From Mucilaginibacter sp. L294 (GTDB taxonomy: Bacteria > Bacteroidota > Bacteroidia > Sphingobacteriales > Sphingobacteriaceae), in assembly GCF_001636615.1 (NCBI RefSeq), contig NZ_LGEK01000013.1:1-64000 (forward strand): a stretch of DNA of 64,000 nt. The letters are read 5' to 3'. The position numbers were made by a program, and so were the translations under genes. Positions 34,612-42,973 of the stretch are shown piece after piece; the first letter of the stretch is position 1; each line of letters opens with the position of its first letter. The notes under the pieces were generated by a model, which was not told the DNA's origin, did no database searches, and saw only the letters and a program-made list of their open reading frames with translations.

Positions 34612-35220
34612 TTATATAGTTGGAGTGTTATCGTTTGGTTTGTCTTCTGTTATTGCTGTATCGGCATCGGCTTTAAATTCGGCCTCTTTCTTTTCGGCAT
34701 GCCAGCCTTCTTTTTCCCATGGTTGCTTTTTGCTGCTAAATAGTAAGGTTGCACCTATTGCTACCAATACTACCGGCCATAGTTTTTCAAAATCCCAATC
34801 GGGGATCCAGTCAAACTGGTCAAGCAAAAATATTGATCCAAGCACTATCAGCACCACACCGAACATTAAACCTGCGTTTGATGTTTTTTTCACCGGAGGG
34901 TATGGCGTAAATGGCTGGCCCATGGCGTGTGGCGAAGGTACAGTATAATCAACCTTTACATCGCCGAATGGCTGGCCGTATTTAGGGTTATAGCCGGGTG
35001 TAACGCCTGGCTGGTACGTTGGATCGGCATAATTAAATGGTTTTTTAGGTAATACTATCCATAATACTATGTACGATACAAGGCCTACACCTTTTAAACA
35101 CATAGCCAATACAAATATTACGCGTACTACTGATACATCAACGCCGAAGTACTCGGCTAAGCCTGCACAAACACCGCCTAATGATTTGCGTTGTTCGTCT
35201 CTGTAAAGTTTCTTTTCCAT
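34612..35220 (-). CDS. PspC-domain envelope-stress protein
   Basis: A 202-residue protein. Residues 1-60 are a PspC domain: LYRDEQRKSLGGVCAGLAEYFGVD, then a transmembrane helix RVIFVLAMCLKGVGLVSYIVLWIVLP. A proline-rich linker follows (YQPGVTPGYNP), then two more membrane segments (LMFGVVLIVLGSIFLLDQ, LWPVVLVAIGATLLFS) like the LiaI-type region of its neighbour, and a charged C-terminus. PspC proteins report or damp inner-membrane stress. It forms an operon with the LiaF-like gene 2 bp downstream; the shared LiaI-like segments suggest they sit in the membrane together. Confidence 0.9.
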   Translation of the reverse strand: MEKKLYRDEQRKSLGGVCAGLAEYFGVDVSVVRVIFVLAMCLKGVGLVSYIVLWIVLPKKPFNYADPTYQPGVTPGYNPKYGQPFGDVKVDYTVPSPHAMGQPFTPYPPVKKTSNAGLMFGVVLIVLGSIFLLDQFDWIPDWDFEKLWPVVLVAIGATLLFSSKKQPWEKEGWHAEKKEAEFKADADTAITEDKPNDNTPTI

Positions 35221-35246
35221 TATCTTTTAGTTTAAGTGTTGGGTTA

Positions 35247-35960
35247 CTATATCTGGCCCGGCGCAGGTTTTATAATCAATTCGTCAACATTTGCACCGGC
35301 GCTCATATTTAATATGTTTGTTATTGCCGATGCTACATCCTCCGGGAGCACCATTGTGTTTTTATCAACCTCAATGCCTTTCCAGGAATCTGTTAATGTC
35401 GACCCCGGGATTATTGCTGTTACTTTAACACCGTGTCCTTGCATTTCGAGCCTCATTACCTTATTAAGACCTAATAACGCATACTTAGTTACACTGTACA
35501 CCCCGGCCTCAGCTATGGGGTTTAGGGCAGCTACAGAGCATATGTTGAAAATATGCCCTTTACCGACAGAAACCATACTTTTACCGAAGAAACGGTACAG
35601 TTCATAGGACGGCATCAGGTTGGTATCTATCTGTTTTTGGAAAGAATCTTCGCTATCATTAAGTATAGAAACATGCTTGTACATACCCACATTATTCACA
35701 ATAATGTCGACGAAGCCCAGCTTTTTCTCGGTGAATGCGGCAAAATTTATTACATCATCGCGCTTGCTGCAGTCGGCAAGCAGGGTAACAACTGTAATTT
35801 GGGGGTTAACTTTATGCAGTTCCTGTTTAAAATCTAATAATTCTTGCTCGTTACGAGAACAAATTGACAGGTTTATTCCTTGTTTAGCAAAAGCAATTGA
35901 AACAGCGCGGCCAATGCCTTTGGTTGCACCGGTTATAAGGGCGTTTTTAGTTTGTATCAT
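35247..35960 (-). CDS. Short-chain dehydrogenase/reductase
   Basis: A 237-residue classical SDR enzyme. The cofactor loop is ITGATKGIGRAVSIAFA (TGxxxGIG), NNVG is present at NAG position, and the catalytic Tyr and Lys lie in VYSVTKYALLG with Ser in ICSVAAL. FabG-like NAD(P)-dependent oxidoreductase for a small carbonyl or alcohol; the substrate cannot be named. It lies 27 bp upstream of the pspC start on the same strand, and a divergent mlaE-like gene begins 95 bp the other way. Confidence 0.92.
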   Translation of the reverse strand: MIQTKNALITGATKGIGRAVSIAFAKQGINLSICSRNEQELLDFKQELHKVNPQITVVTLLADCSKRDDVINFAAFTEKKLGFVDIIVNNVGMYKHVSILNDSEDSFQKQIDTNLMPSYELYRFFGKSMVSVGKGHIFNICSVAALNPIAEAGVYSVTKYALLGLNKVMRLEMQGHGVKVTAIIPGSTLTDSWKGIEVDKNTMVLPEDVASAITNILNMSAGANVDELIIKPAPGQI

Positions 35961-36054
35961 ACAATAAATATCTAATTAAATTAATTGAATTAGAACAGGC
36001 AATATAGCCTTAATATTAAAAAATGTATTTTTAACCGAATTTCACAATTAGCAG

Positions 36055-36786
36055 ATGTTTCAAAGTTTAGGAAAATATATACTACTACTCAGTTTAAGTT
36101 TTAAAAAGCCCGAGAAATTTAAGGTTTACTGGGCCGAAGTAATGCGAGAAATGGTATCAGTAGGTATCGGCTCATTAGGTATCATCAGCATCATATCGGT
36201 GTTTATTGGTGCGGCCACAACCATACAGGTAGCTTTCCAGTTATCAAGCCCGCTGGTGCCCCGCAGTATTGCCGGCAGCATCTCGCGCGACTCCAACATC
36301 CTGGAGTTTAGCCCAACCATCTCATCACTGGTATTGGCCGGGCGTGTGGGCTCAAACTTTGCATCAAACATTGGCACCATGCGCGTTACCGAACAGATAG
36401 ACGCGCTTGAGATAATGGGTGTTAACGCGCCGGGTTATTTAATAGCCCCTAAAATATTAGCCTCTATTACCATGGTGCCGCTATTGGTTATCATATCCAT
36501 AGCATTGGGCATTACAGGTGGTTATATTGCCTGTTTAGTAACCGGCAGTATTACCCCTGCAGATTACCTGATGGGTGTTAACGATGGTTTTGATGGCCTA
36601 ACTGTACGGGTAGCTTTAGTAAAAGCTTTTGTGTTTGGTTTCATCATCGCTTCTATATGTTCTTACCAGGGATTTTATACAACAGGCGGCGCGCTTGAGG
36701 TTGGCCAATCGGCCACCCGCGGTGTGGTATTTAGTTGTGTGTGGATCTTATTTGCCGACCTTATGATCACCAGTTTAATGTTATGA
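36055..36786 (+). CDS. MlaE-type ABC permease for lipid transport
   Basis: A 243-residue inner-membrane permease of the MlaE/Ttg2B family. Its segments SVGIGSLGIISIISVFIGAAT, SSLVLAGRVGSNFASNIGTM (the conserved central motif), ILASITMVPLLVIISIALG and VKAFVFGFIIASICSYQGF are as in the family, followed by a last helix. Together with an MlaF ATPase it moves phospholipids or other hydrophobic molecules between the membranes. It overlaps the mlaF-type gene as ATGA. No MlaD (MCE) gene follows directly; the next gene is a methyltransferase. Confidence 0.92.
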   Translation: MFQSLGKYILLLSLSFKKPEKFKVYWAEVMREMVSVGIGSLGIISIISVFIGAATTIQVAFQLSSPLVPRSIAGSISRDSNILEFSPTISSLVLAGRVGSNFASNIGTMRVTEQIDALEIMGVNAPGYLIAPKILASITMVPLLVIISIALGITGGYIACLVTGSITPADYLMGVNDGFDGLTVRVALVKAFVFGFIIASICSYQGFYTTGGALEVGQSATRGVVFSCVWILFADLMITSLML

Positions 36787-37535
36787 TCGAGATCAAAGAT
36801 ATTTATAAAACCTTTGGCGATAATGATGTACTTAAAGGCATCAGTGCTACTTTCCAAACCGGTAAAAACAACCTTATTATTGGTGGCTCGGGCTCGGGTA
36901 AAACAACGCTGCTAAAATGTATTGTGGGCCTGCACGAGCCTACAAAGGGCAAGGTGTTTTTTGAGGATGAGAATTTTACCGATATGGATTTTACCGAACG
37001 CGTGCCTATCCGTACGCAAATAGGGATGCTTTTCCAGAACTCGGCCCTGTTTGACAGCATGACGGTTGAAGAGAACATCATGTTCCCTTTAAACCTGTTC
37101 ACCAATCAATCAATAGCCGAAAAGCGCGACCGCGCCAACTTTTGCCTGGAAAGGGTTAACCTGAAAGATAAGAACAAGCTTTACCCGGCAGAACTATCGG
37201 GCGGTATGAAAAAACGTGTGGGTATAGCCCGCGCCTTATCTATGCAGCCAAAGTTTTTGTTTGTGGATGAACCAAACTCCGGCCTCGACCCAAAAACTTC
37301 TATCCTGATAGATGACCTGATCCAGGAGCTTACTACCGAGTATGAGATGACCACCGTTGTGGTTACGCACGATATGAACTCGGTAATGGGTATTGGCGAT
37401 CACATCATCTTTTTACACCAGGGCCAAAAATGGTGGGAAGGCTCAAACAAAGAAATTGCCCACACCGATAATAAAGAACTGAATGACTTTGTATTCGCCA
37501 GCAAATTTATGCAGGCGGCGAAGGAGAAGCTTTAG
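36783..37535 (+). CDS. MlaF-type ABC ATP-binding protein
   Basis: A 250-residue ATPase from the ATG at 36783, whose A starts inside the mlaE-type stop codon overlap; a start at 36735 lies wholly inside that gene and is not used. Walker A is GGSGSGKTTLLK, the signature is ELSGGMKKRVGIARAL, Walker B is FLFVDEPNSGLDP and the H-loop is VVTHDMN. LFQNSALFDSMTVEEN is typical of MlaF-type ATPases. It energises the permease encoded just upstream. Confidence 0.95.
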   Translation: MIEIKDIYKTFGDNDVLKGISATFQTGKNNLIIGGSGSGKTTLLKCIVGLHEPTKGKVFFEDENFTDMDFTERVPIRTQIGMLFQNSALFDSMTVEENIMFPLNLFTNQSIAEKRDRANFCLERVNLKDKNKLYPAELSGGMKKRVGIARALSMQPKFLFVDEPNSGLDPKTSILIDDLIQELTTEYEMTTVVVTHDMNSVMGIGDHIIFLHQGQKWWEGSNKEIAHTDNKELNDFVFASKFMQAAKEKL

Positions 37536-37655
37536 TTTGCAGTTAACAGTGTGTAGTTCGCACCTCTTATTTGAGAATACTTATATTTGCGACTAATTTA
37601 GTTTAGCAGCTTAGCGTGTTTACTACAAACCGCCAACTGCGAACTGCCAACTGAT
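37533..37655. repeat. GCAGTTTGC / AACTGCC word repeats
   Basis: Words such as AGTTTGCAGTTAAC at the left and CCGCCAACTGCGAACTGCC at the right are inverted relative to each other and overlap the gap between the ATPase and the methyltransferase. The same words appear at 28748 and 55688-55763. Confidence 0.5.
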
Positions 37656-37660
37656 AAAGA

Positions 37661-38548
37661 ATGATCCAACTGCTTACCCCAACCCACTGGAAAGATTACG
37701 AGCTGATTGATTGCGGCGACTTTGAAAAACTGGAGCGGTTTGGCAATACTGTACTGATACGCCCCGAGCCGCAGGCTGTGTGGAGCAAAGCCCTTAGCCC
37801 TGCCGAATGGCAACGCCTGCACCATATAAAATTTAAAGGCCGCAGCGCTATCGCGGGCGACTGGGTAAAGAAAGACCCCAAAACGCCCGACCGCTGGCAC
37901 GTTGAATACAAGAACAATGATGTAGCCATAAAATTCCGTTTGGGCTTAACCTCGTTTAAACACCTGGGTATTTTCCCCGAGCAGGCCGTTAACTGGGATT
38001 ATATATCAGACAATATTAAAAAATTTAAAACGCCAACGCCAAAGGTGCTTAACCTGTTTGCCTATACCGGCGGCGCATCGTTAATTGCCCGTGCAGCCGG
38101 TGCCGATACCACGCACGTTGATTCGATAAAACAGGTGGTTACCTGGGCAAACGAGAACCAGGAGCTATCAGGCTTAAAAGACATCCGCTGGATGGTAGAG
38201 GATGCCTTAAAATTTGTAAAGCGCGAAGTAAAACGCGGCAAAACCTACAATGGCATCATCCTTGACCCACCCGCCTACGGCAACGGCCCCAACGGCGAAA
38301 AATGGAAGCTGGAAGATAACATCAACGAAATGATGAGCGATGTAATGCAATTGCTTGATCCGGAAGAGCATTTCCTGATACTGAACACCTACTCGCTTGG
38401 TTTTTCGTCGGTAATTATCGAAAACCTCATCAAAAACGCGTACCCTAAAGTGCAAAACCTGGAGATAGGCGAACTATACCTGCAGGCAACTGCGGGCTCA
38501 AAATTACCGCTGGGCGTATTTGGTAAATTTTATAAAAATAAAAGCTAA
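37661..38548 (+). CDS. Class I SAM-dependent methyltransferase, RlmI/K-like
   Basis: A 295-residue methyltransferase. The SAM-binding motif is VLNLFAYTGGASLIAR, the acidic loop is VDSIKQVVTWANEN and the catalytic-type motif is GIILDPPAYGNGPNGE, of the DPPxY kind used for base methylation. The layout, a short RNA-binding-like N-terminus followed by this domain, resembles the RlmI/RlmK group that methylates 23S rRNA cytosine or guanine. The target base is not decided. It is separated from mlaF by a word-repeat stretch of about 120 bp, so probably has its own promoter. Confidence 0.85.
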   Translation: MIQLLTPTHWKDYELIDCGDFEKLERFGNTVLIRPEPQAVWSKALSPAEWQRLHHIKFKGRSAIAGDWVKKDPKTPDRWHVEYKNNDVAIKFRLGLTSFKHLGIFPEQAVNWDYISDNIKKFKTPTPKVLNLFAYTGGASLIARAAGADTTHVDSIKQVVTWANENQELSGLKDIRWMVEDALKFVKREVKRGKTYNGIILDPPAYGNGPNGEKWKLEDNINEMMSDVMQLLDPEEHFLILNTYSLGFSSVIIENLIKNAYPKVQNLEIGELYLQATAGSKLPLGVFGKFYKNKS

Positions 38549-38639
38549 CCGAATACTATATTTATATTAACAAGCATTATATTTAACCACACACTAAAGC
38601 CGGTACACCGGGCACACACTCAAATACCCCATCCATCCT

Positions 38640-39704
38640 ATGAAGTTAAAAAGCGTTATTTTCCCGGCACTGTTCGCGGTATGTTCATTAGCATTAATCT
38701 CTTCGTGCAGCCAAAGCGGCGGCGACAAGGCGGCCGCTAAAAAAGCCGGTGATACCACCGCGAAAGCCAAAGGCGAAGAACCCGACACCTTAAGTATTGT
38801 AAAATCGACCTACCCGCCAACAGATAAAGCCAAATACGACGAACTGCTAAAGTTTAACGCACATAACGATACCAGCGGCAGGTGGCCGGTAAAAAATCAG
38901 CCTTACCCTGTAGGTGGTGCCATTTTACCATTTAAGCGTGTGGTTTCTTTTTACGGTAACCTGTACTCTAAAAAAATGGGCATCCTTGGCGAATTACCGC
39001 CAAATGAAATGCTTGCCAAGCTAAAAGGCGAAGTAAAAGCATGGGAAAAAGCAGATCCTAAAACTCCCGTACAACCAGCCTTACACTACATTGCCGTAGT
39101 TGCCCAGGGCGATGGTGGTAAAGATGGTAAATACCGTTACCGCATGCCGTTTAAACAGATTGACAGCGTGTTGGTACTGGCTAAAAAAGCGCATGCCATT
39201 GTATTTTTAGATGTGCAGGTAGCTTTAAGCAACATACAGGCAGAATTGCCCTTGTTTGAAAAATACTTAAAAATGCCACAAGTACATTTTGGTATGGACC
39301 CTGAGTTTTCTATGAAAGACGGCAGCAAGCCGGGCAAAAAAATAGGCACTTATGATGCAGCTGATATTAACTATGTATCTGGCTACTTAGCCAATATTGT
39401 TAAAAAGAACGGCTTGCCTCCAAAAATTTTAGTAGTACACCGTTTTACTAAAAAAATGGTTACCAACTACAAAAACATAAAATTACGCCCAGAGGTACAG
39501 GTAGTAATGGACATGGATGGCTGGGGCGAACCCGACCTGAAAACCGGCACATACCGTTACTTTATTAACCAGGAACCGGTACAATTCACGGGCTTTAAAT
39601 TGTTCTACAAAAACGATATCAAGAAAGCGCCTCACCACATGTTAACACCATCTGAGGTCTTATCAAGATACAGCCCGTATCCTTTGTATATTCAATACCA
39701 ATAG
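38640..39704 (+). CDS. Lipoprotein of unknown function with TIM-like features
   Basis: A 354-residue lipoprotein: leader MKLKSVIFPALFAVCSLALISSC, lipobox ISSC, then a low-complexity Lys/Ala-rich spacer (GGDKAAAKKAGDT). The globular part has alternating strand-helix elements (VVSFYGNLYSKKMGI, LHYIAVVAQGD, HAIVFLDVQVAL, PKILVVHRFTKKM, VQVVMDMDGWG) suggesting a barrel. I do not recognise a family and assign no catalysis. It stands apart from its neighbours, about 90 bp after the methyltransferase. Confidence 0.75.
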   Translation: MKLKSVIFPALFAVCSLALISSCSQSGGDKAAAKKAGDTTAKAKGEEPDTLSIVKSTYPPTDKAKYDELLKFNAHNDTSGRWPVKNQPYPVGGAILPFKRVVSFYGNLYSKKMGILGELPPNEMLAKLKGEVKAWEKADPKTPVQPALHYIAVVAQGDGGKDGKYRYRMPFKQIDSVLVLAKKAHAIVFLDVQVALSNIQAELPLFEKYLKMPQVHFGMDPEFSMKDGSKPGKKIGTYDAADINYVSGYLANIVKKNGLPPKILVVHRFTKKMVTNYKNIKLRPEVQVVMDMDGWGEPDLKTGTYRYFINQEPVQFTGFKLFYKNDIKKAPHHMLTPSEVLSRYSPYPLYIQYQ

Positions 39705-39707
39705 GTT

Positions 39708-39873
39708 AGTGAATAGTATTTTGTGAGTGGTGAGTGGTTCATGCCGTAAATAATTACGATGAGCTACTCACCATTTTCTTGTTATAGCCACTTTAATTGC
39801 TTAGGCTTAATTAAAGATTAGTTACAATTGTGATAACCATGCGCAACCACTCTCTACTCACCACTCACTATTC
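39708..39873. repeat. GTGAGTGGTGAGT word repeats running into the next gene
   Basis: Left copies read GTGAGTGGTGAGTGG (about 39722-39736). Right copies read the complement, CTCTCTACTCACCACTCACT (39850-39869), and lie inside the N-terminal codons of the oxidoreductase. The two arms could pair in the mRNA. The same words occur at 25219, 29140-29159 and 45598-45697. Confidence 0.65.
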
Positions 39874-40837
39874 TCCCATTAAATGGGGAATTATAGGCTG
39901 CGGCCGTATTGCGCACCGCTTTATGCAGGGGTTAAATGCCTTGCCTAACAATGTGCTGGCGGCCTCCTATTCGCGCAGAATGGAGACTGTAGACGCTTTT
40001 GTTAGCCAATATGGTGGCAAAGCCTGCACAAGCGCAGAAGAGCTGTTAGCAAGCGATATTGATGCCGTTTACATAGCCACCCTGCCCGATACCCATGCCG
40101 CTTATATTATAAAAGCCTTTAATGCCGGCAAAGCCGTTTTGTGCGAAAAACCGGCTACCCTAAACCTGCCGCAACTGGATGAAGTGCTTGCCGTTGCCAA
40201 GGCAAAAAACCTGCTGTTTATGGAGGGGATGAAACCGCCCTTTTACCCGCTTTATAAAAAACTGAAGGAGTATTTAATAACCGACCCAATTGGCCCGGTG
40301 GGTTACGTACGGGCGGGCTCGTCTGTAGCGGATATCAGCCGCGACCACCCAAACTTTAGCCATGCGCTGGCAGGCGGCGCATTAATGGGCATTGGTATTT
40401 ATGAGGCATTTTTGGCAATAGACTGGTTGGGCGATACCCAAGAGGTGCAAGCCATGGGTCGCTTCAGCGGGATGGAGATAGATATGTTCAGCATTTTCCA
40501 AACCCGGCATCAGCATGGTTATGCGCAGCTATATGGCGGGTTCGATCTGCATGGCAAAGGTGATGCTTTGATCTGCGGAACCATTGGCCACATCACTATC
40601 CACAAAAACTGGTGGAACCCGGCCAAAGCCACCATCAGTTACCTGGATGGCCGTACGGTAGAGATTGATGAACCATTCATAGCCGGGGGACTAAACTATG
40701 AGATAGCCCATTTTGTGGAGCTACTGGAAGCAGGCAAGGTTGAAAGCCCCATCATCACACATGAGATGTCTCGCCAAATGATCAAAATGATTGATGATGC
40801 AAGGGCAATTGTAGGATTGAAGTATATTGGGGAGTAG
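39839..40837 (+). CDS. Gfo/Idh/MocA-family oxidoreductase
   Basis: A 332-residue NAD(P)-dependent oxidoreductase. The Rossmann motif is KWGIIGCGRIAHRFM, the family motif is VLCEKPATLNLPQ (EKP) and the substrate domain follows with GGALMGIGIYEA. It probably acts on a sugar or related polyol. The start ATG at 39839 (GTG at 39830 also in frame) gives an N-terminus RNHSLLTTHYSP that is encoded by the word repeat. No later start remains that keeps the Rossmann strand. The first dozen residues therefore appear repeat-derived. Confidence 0.9.
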   Translation: MRNHSLLTTHYSPIKWGIIGCGRIAHRFMQGLNALPNNVLAASYSRRMETVDAFVSQYGGKACTSAEELLASDIDAVYIATLPDTHAAYIIKAFNAGKAVLCEKPATLNLPQLDEVLAVAKAKNLLFMEGMKPPFYPLYKKLKEYLITDPIGPVGYVRAGSSVADISRDHPNFSHALAGGALMGIGIYEAFLAIDWLGDTQEVQAMGRFSGMEIDMFSIFQTRHQHGYAQLYGGFDLHGKGDALICGTIGHITIHKNWWNPAKATISYLDGRTVEIDEPFIAGGLNYEIAHFVELLEAGKVESPIITHEMSRQMIKMIDDARAIVGLKYIGE

Positions 40838-40856
40838 AGGTAACATTAAATCCCTC

Positions 40857-40950
40857 CTTGGGGAGGGGTGCGGCGGCATGTGTAGTGGCTGGGAGGGGTT
40901 TCACCACCTTACTGCAATAGTTCATTAACCCCTCCCTGCCCTCCCGAGGG
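40857..40950. repeat. CCCTCC / GGAGGG palindromic repeat
   Basis: CCCTCCTTGGGGAGGGG at the left and CCCCTCCC with CCCTCCCGAGGGAGGG at the right can form local hairpins and also pair with each other. This is another intergenic repeat family, with a short relative at 22556-22577. Confidence 0.6.
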
Positions 40951-40971
40951 AGGGAATTATTGGCCACAAAA

Positions 40972-40997
40972 AAGCCCCGTTCTTTCAAACGAGGCTT
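40972..40997 (-). terminator. Terminator of the parA-lepB operon
   Basis: AAGCCCCGTT (40972-40981) pairs with AACGAGGCTT (40988-40997) with one G-T pair. On the minus strand six T follow. It lies about 25 bp past the lepB stop. Confidence 0.8.
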
Positions 40998-41021
40998 TCA
41001 ATATCTTAGCAGGAAGACTTA

Positions 41022-42158
41022 TTAATGTATCCCCATAAACAACCTGCTCCAGCGTATCTTACCAAAGAATGAGGCGTTATCATCCCAGCTCATCCATACA
41101 AACAGGGCTTTACCTACTATATGGTCTTCGGGTACGAAGCCCCAGTAGCGCGAGTCTAACGAGTCGTGGCGGTTATCACCCATCATCCAGTAGTAATTCA
41201 TTTTAAAGGTGTAGGTGGTGGCCTCTTTATCATTGATGAATACCTTACCATCTTTAATGGCCAGTTTATTGCCTTCGTACACTTCAATTGCGCGGCCATA
41301 AACAGGCATCGTTAAACTATCAAGCTTAACAGTCCATCCCTTTTTAGGGATGATGATTGGGCCGTAATTATCAACGTTCCAGTCAAAATCCTGGTTTTTA
41401 GGGTCGAGCTTGTATTTTGGATACTTAGCCGGGAATACCGGGTTAAGCGGATCGGCAATCCCAGCCGGTTTATAATTAGGCGTAACTGCTTTTATGTTTG
41501 AATAACTTTTTAATTTTATGGCGCTTTCCTTCGTCATAGTAGGCGCGCCTACCTCATCGTACAAGGATACATTAAGATCCGCGTAGATTTGCGGGTTTAT
41601 ATCTGTACCATTGGTAGTAACTGTATAGTCGGTTTGCACACCCGGAGGGTTTGGCGCCATTTTACCATTTACATATACCTGTGCATTTACCAGACTAAGC
41701 GTATCGCCGGGGGCTCCCTGGCAGCGTTTAATATAATTTTCGCGTTTATCAACAGGGCGGTAAAGTGGCGAATCAGCCTCCATTGGGTAGTTAAATACTA
41801 CTACGTCGCCTTTTTTAACTTCACTTAATCCTGGCAAACGGTAGTAAGGTAGTTTTATACCATCCCAGTAAGCTTTTGTATTGAGTATTGGCATAGTATG
41901 ATGCGCAAAAGGGAAGGCAATAGGCGTCATAGGCGTACGGGCGCCATAGTTAACCTTGCTCACAAACAAAAAATCGCCCACTAAAAGCGACCGTTCCATT
42001 GATGGGGTAGGTATAGTGTATGCTTCTATGAAAAGTGTGCGGATCAGCGTAGCTGCAACAACCGCAAAGATGATAGCATCCGTCCATTCGCGGGCAGCGC
42101 TCTTCTTTTTCTTTACTTTGTCCTTCGATTTATTTTTATTCCAGAATTTCCAATTCAT
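41022..42158 (-). CDS. lepB: Signal peptidase I
   Basis: A 378-residue membrane-bound serine protease that cuts Sec signal peptides. After a basic N-terminus and one transmembrane segment (DAIIFAVVAATLIRTLFI) come the nucleophile S53 in PTPSMERSL, box motifs around VKKGDVVVFNYP, the general base K144 in YIKRCQGAPGD and the late motif MMGDNRHDSLDSRYWG. It is longer than Escherichia coli LepB because of a large insert after the Lys motif, usual in Bacteroidota. Last gene of the parA-parB-DUF5683-dapB-lepB cluster. Confidence 0.96.
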   Translation of the reverse strand: MNWKFWNKNKSKDKVKKKKSAAREWTDAIIFAVVAATLIRTLFIEAYTIPTPSMERSLLVGDFLFVSKVNYGARTPMTPIAFPFAHHTMPILNTKAYWDGIKLPYYRLPGLSEVKKGDVVVFNYPMEADSPLYRPVDKRENYIKRCQGAPGDTLSLVNAQVYVNGKMAPNPPGVQTDYTVTTNGTDINPQIYADLNVSLYDEVGAPTMTKESAIKLKSYSNIKAVTPNYKPAGIADPLNPVFPAKYPKYKLDPKNQDFDWNVDNYGPIIIPKKGWTVKLDSLTMPVYGRAIEVYEGNKLAIKDGKVFINDKEATTYTFKMNYYWMMGDNRHDSLDSRYWGFVPEDHIVGKALFVWMSWDDNASFFGKIRWSRLFMGIH

Positions 42159-42187
42159 TACTTAAAATATTGTGCAGTAAATTAATA

Positions 42188-42937
42188 CTATTTATTAAAA
42201 TCAAACATATCTTCAACAGAATAAAAGCCTTTTCTATCCTTTACCCATTCGGCAGCCAATACCGCGCCTAATGCAAACCCGTTACGGTTGTGGGCGGTGT
42301 GCTTAAACTCAAGGGTATCTATTTCAGAATCGTAAATAACGGTGTGGGTGCCCGGTACATTCTCTATGCGTAACGACTCTATAAGCACCTCGTTAGTGGC
42401 AACCGTTTCATCATCGGGCTTGTCATCGCTTATCAACACATTTTTCCATTCCTTCTTACTGTCAAGGTTATCTATGATCCCTTCGGCAATAGTAATAGCG
42501 GTACCGCTTGGCGAATCGAGTTTTTGGGTATGATGGATCTCTTCTACCTGTACATCATAGTACGGGTAGTTATTCATCAACTTTGCCAATAGCTTATTTA
42601 TATGAAAAAATATATTCACCCCAACACTAAAATTGGTGGCGTATATCATGGAGCCTTTATGGTATTCGCACTGTTCTTTTATCTGCGCGGTTTCGTGATG
42701 CCAGCCGGTGGTACCAACAACAACAGGCACGCCTGCTTTAAAGCACATTTCTATATTACCTAAAACAGTTGATGGGGTACTGAACTCGATGGCTACATCA
42801 GCCTTCCGAAGGTTTTCTTCGGTTAGTTCGTCAAGGTTACTGTAATCTATTTTTAATACAATTTCGTGCTTACGGTCGTGGGCTATCTTTTCGATTATTT
42901 TGCCCATTTTTCCGTAACCTAACAATGCGATTTTCAT
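42188..42937 (-). CDS. dapB: 4-hydroxy-tetrahydrodipicolinate reductase
   Basis: A 249-residue enzyme of lysine and meso-diaminopimelate synthesis that reduces hydroxytetrahydrodipicolinate with NAD(P)H. The nucleotide motif is ALLGYGKMGKII and the family signature is EEIHHTQKLDSPSGTAI, carrying the catalytic His pair and Lys. VGTTGWH is also present. Length is normal. It sits between the DUF5683 gene and lepB, with 36 and 29 bp gaps, in the common Bacteroidota arrangement. Confidence 0.97.
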   Translation of the reverse strand: MKIALLGYGKMGKIIEKIAHDRKHEIVLKIDYSNLDELTEENLRKADVAIEFSTPSTVLGNIEMCFKAGVPVVVGTTGWHHETAQIKEQCEYHKGSMIYATNFSVGVNIFFHINKLLAKLMNNYPYYDVQVEEIHHTQKLDSPSGTAITIAEGIIDNLDSKKEWKNVLISDDKPDDETVATNEVLIESLRIENVPGTHTVIYDSEIDTLEFKHTAHNRNGFALGAVLAAEWVKDRKGFYSVEDMFDFNK

Positions 42938-42973
42938 TGATTAAAATTTATTGGCTAATGCTTTATATTTATT

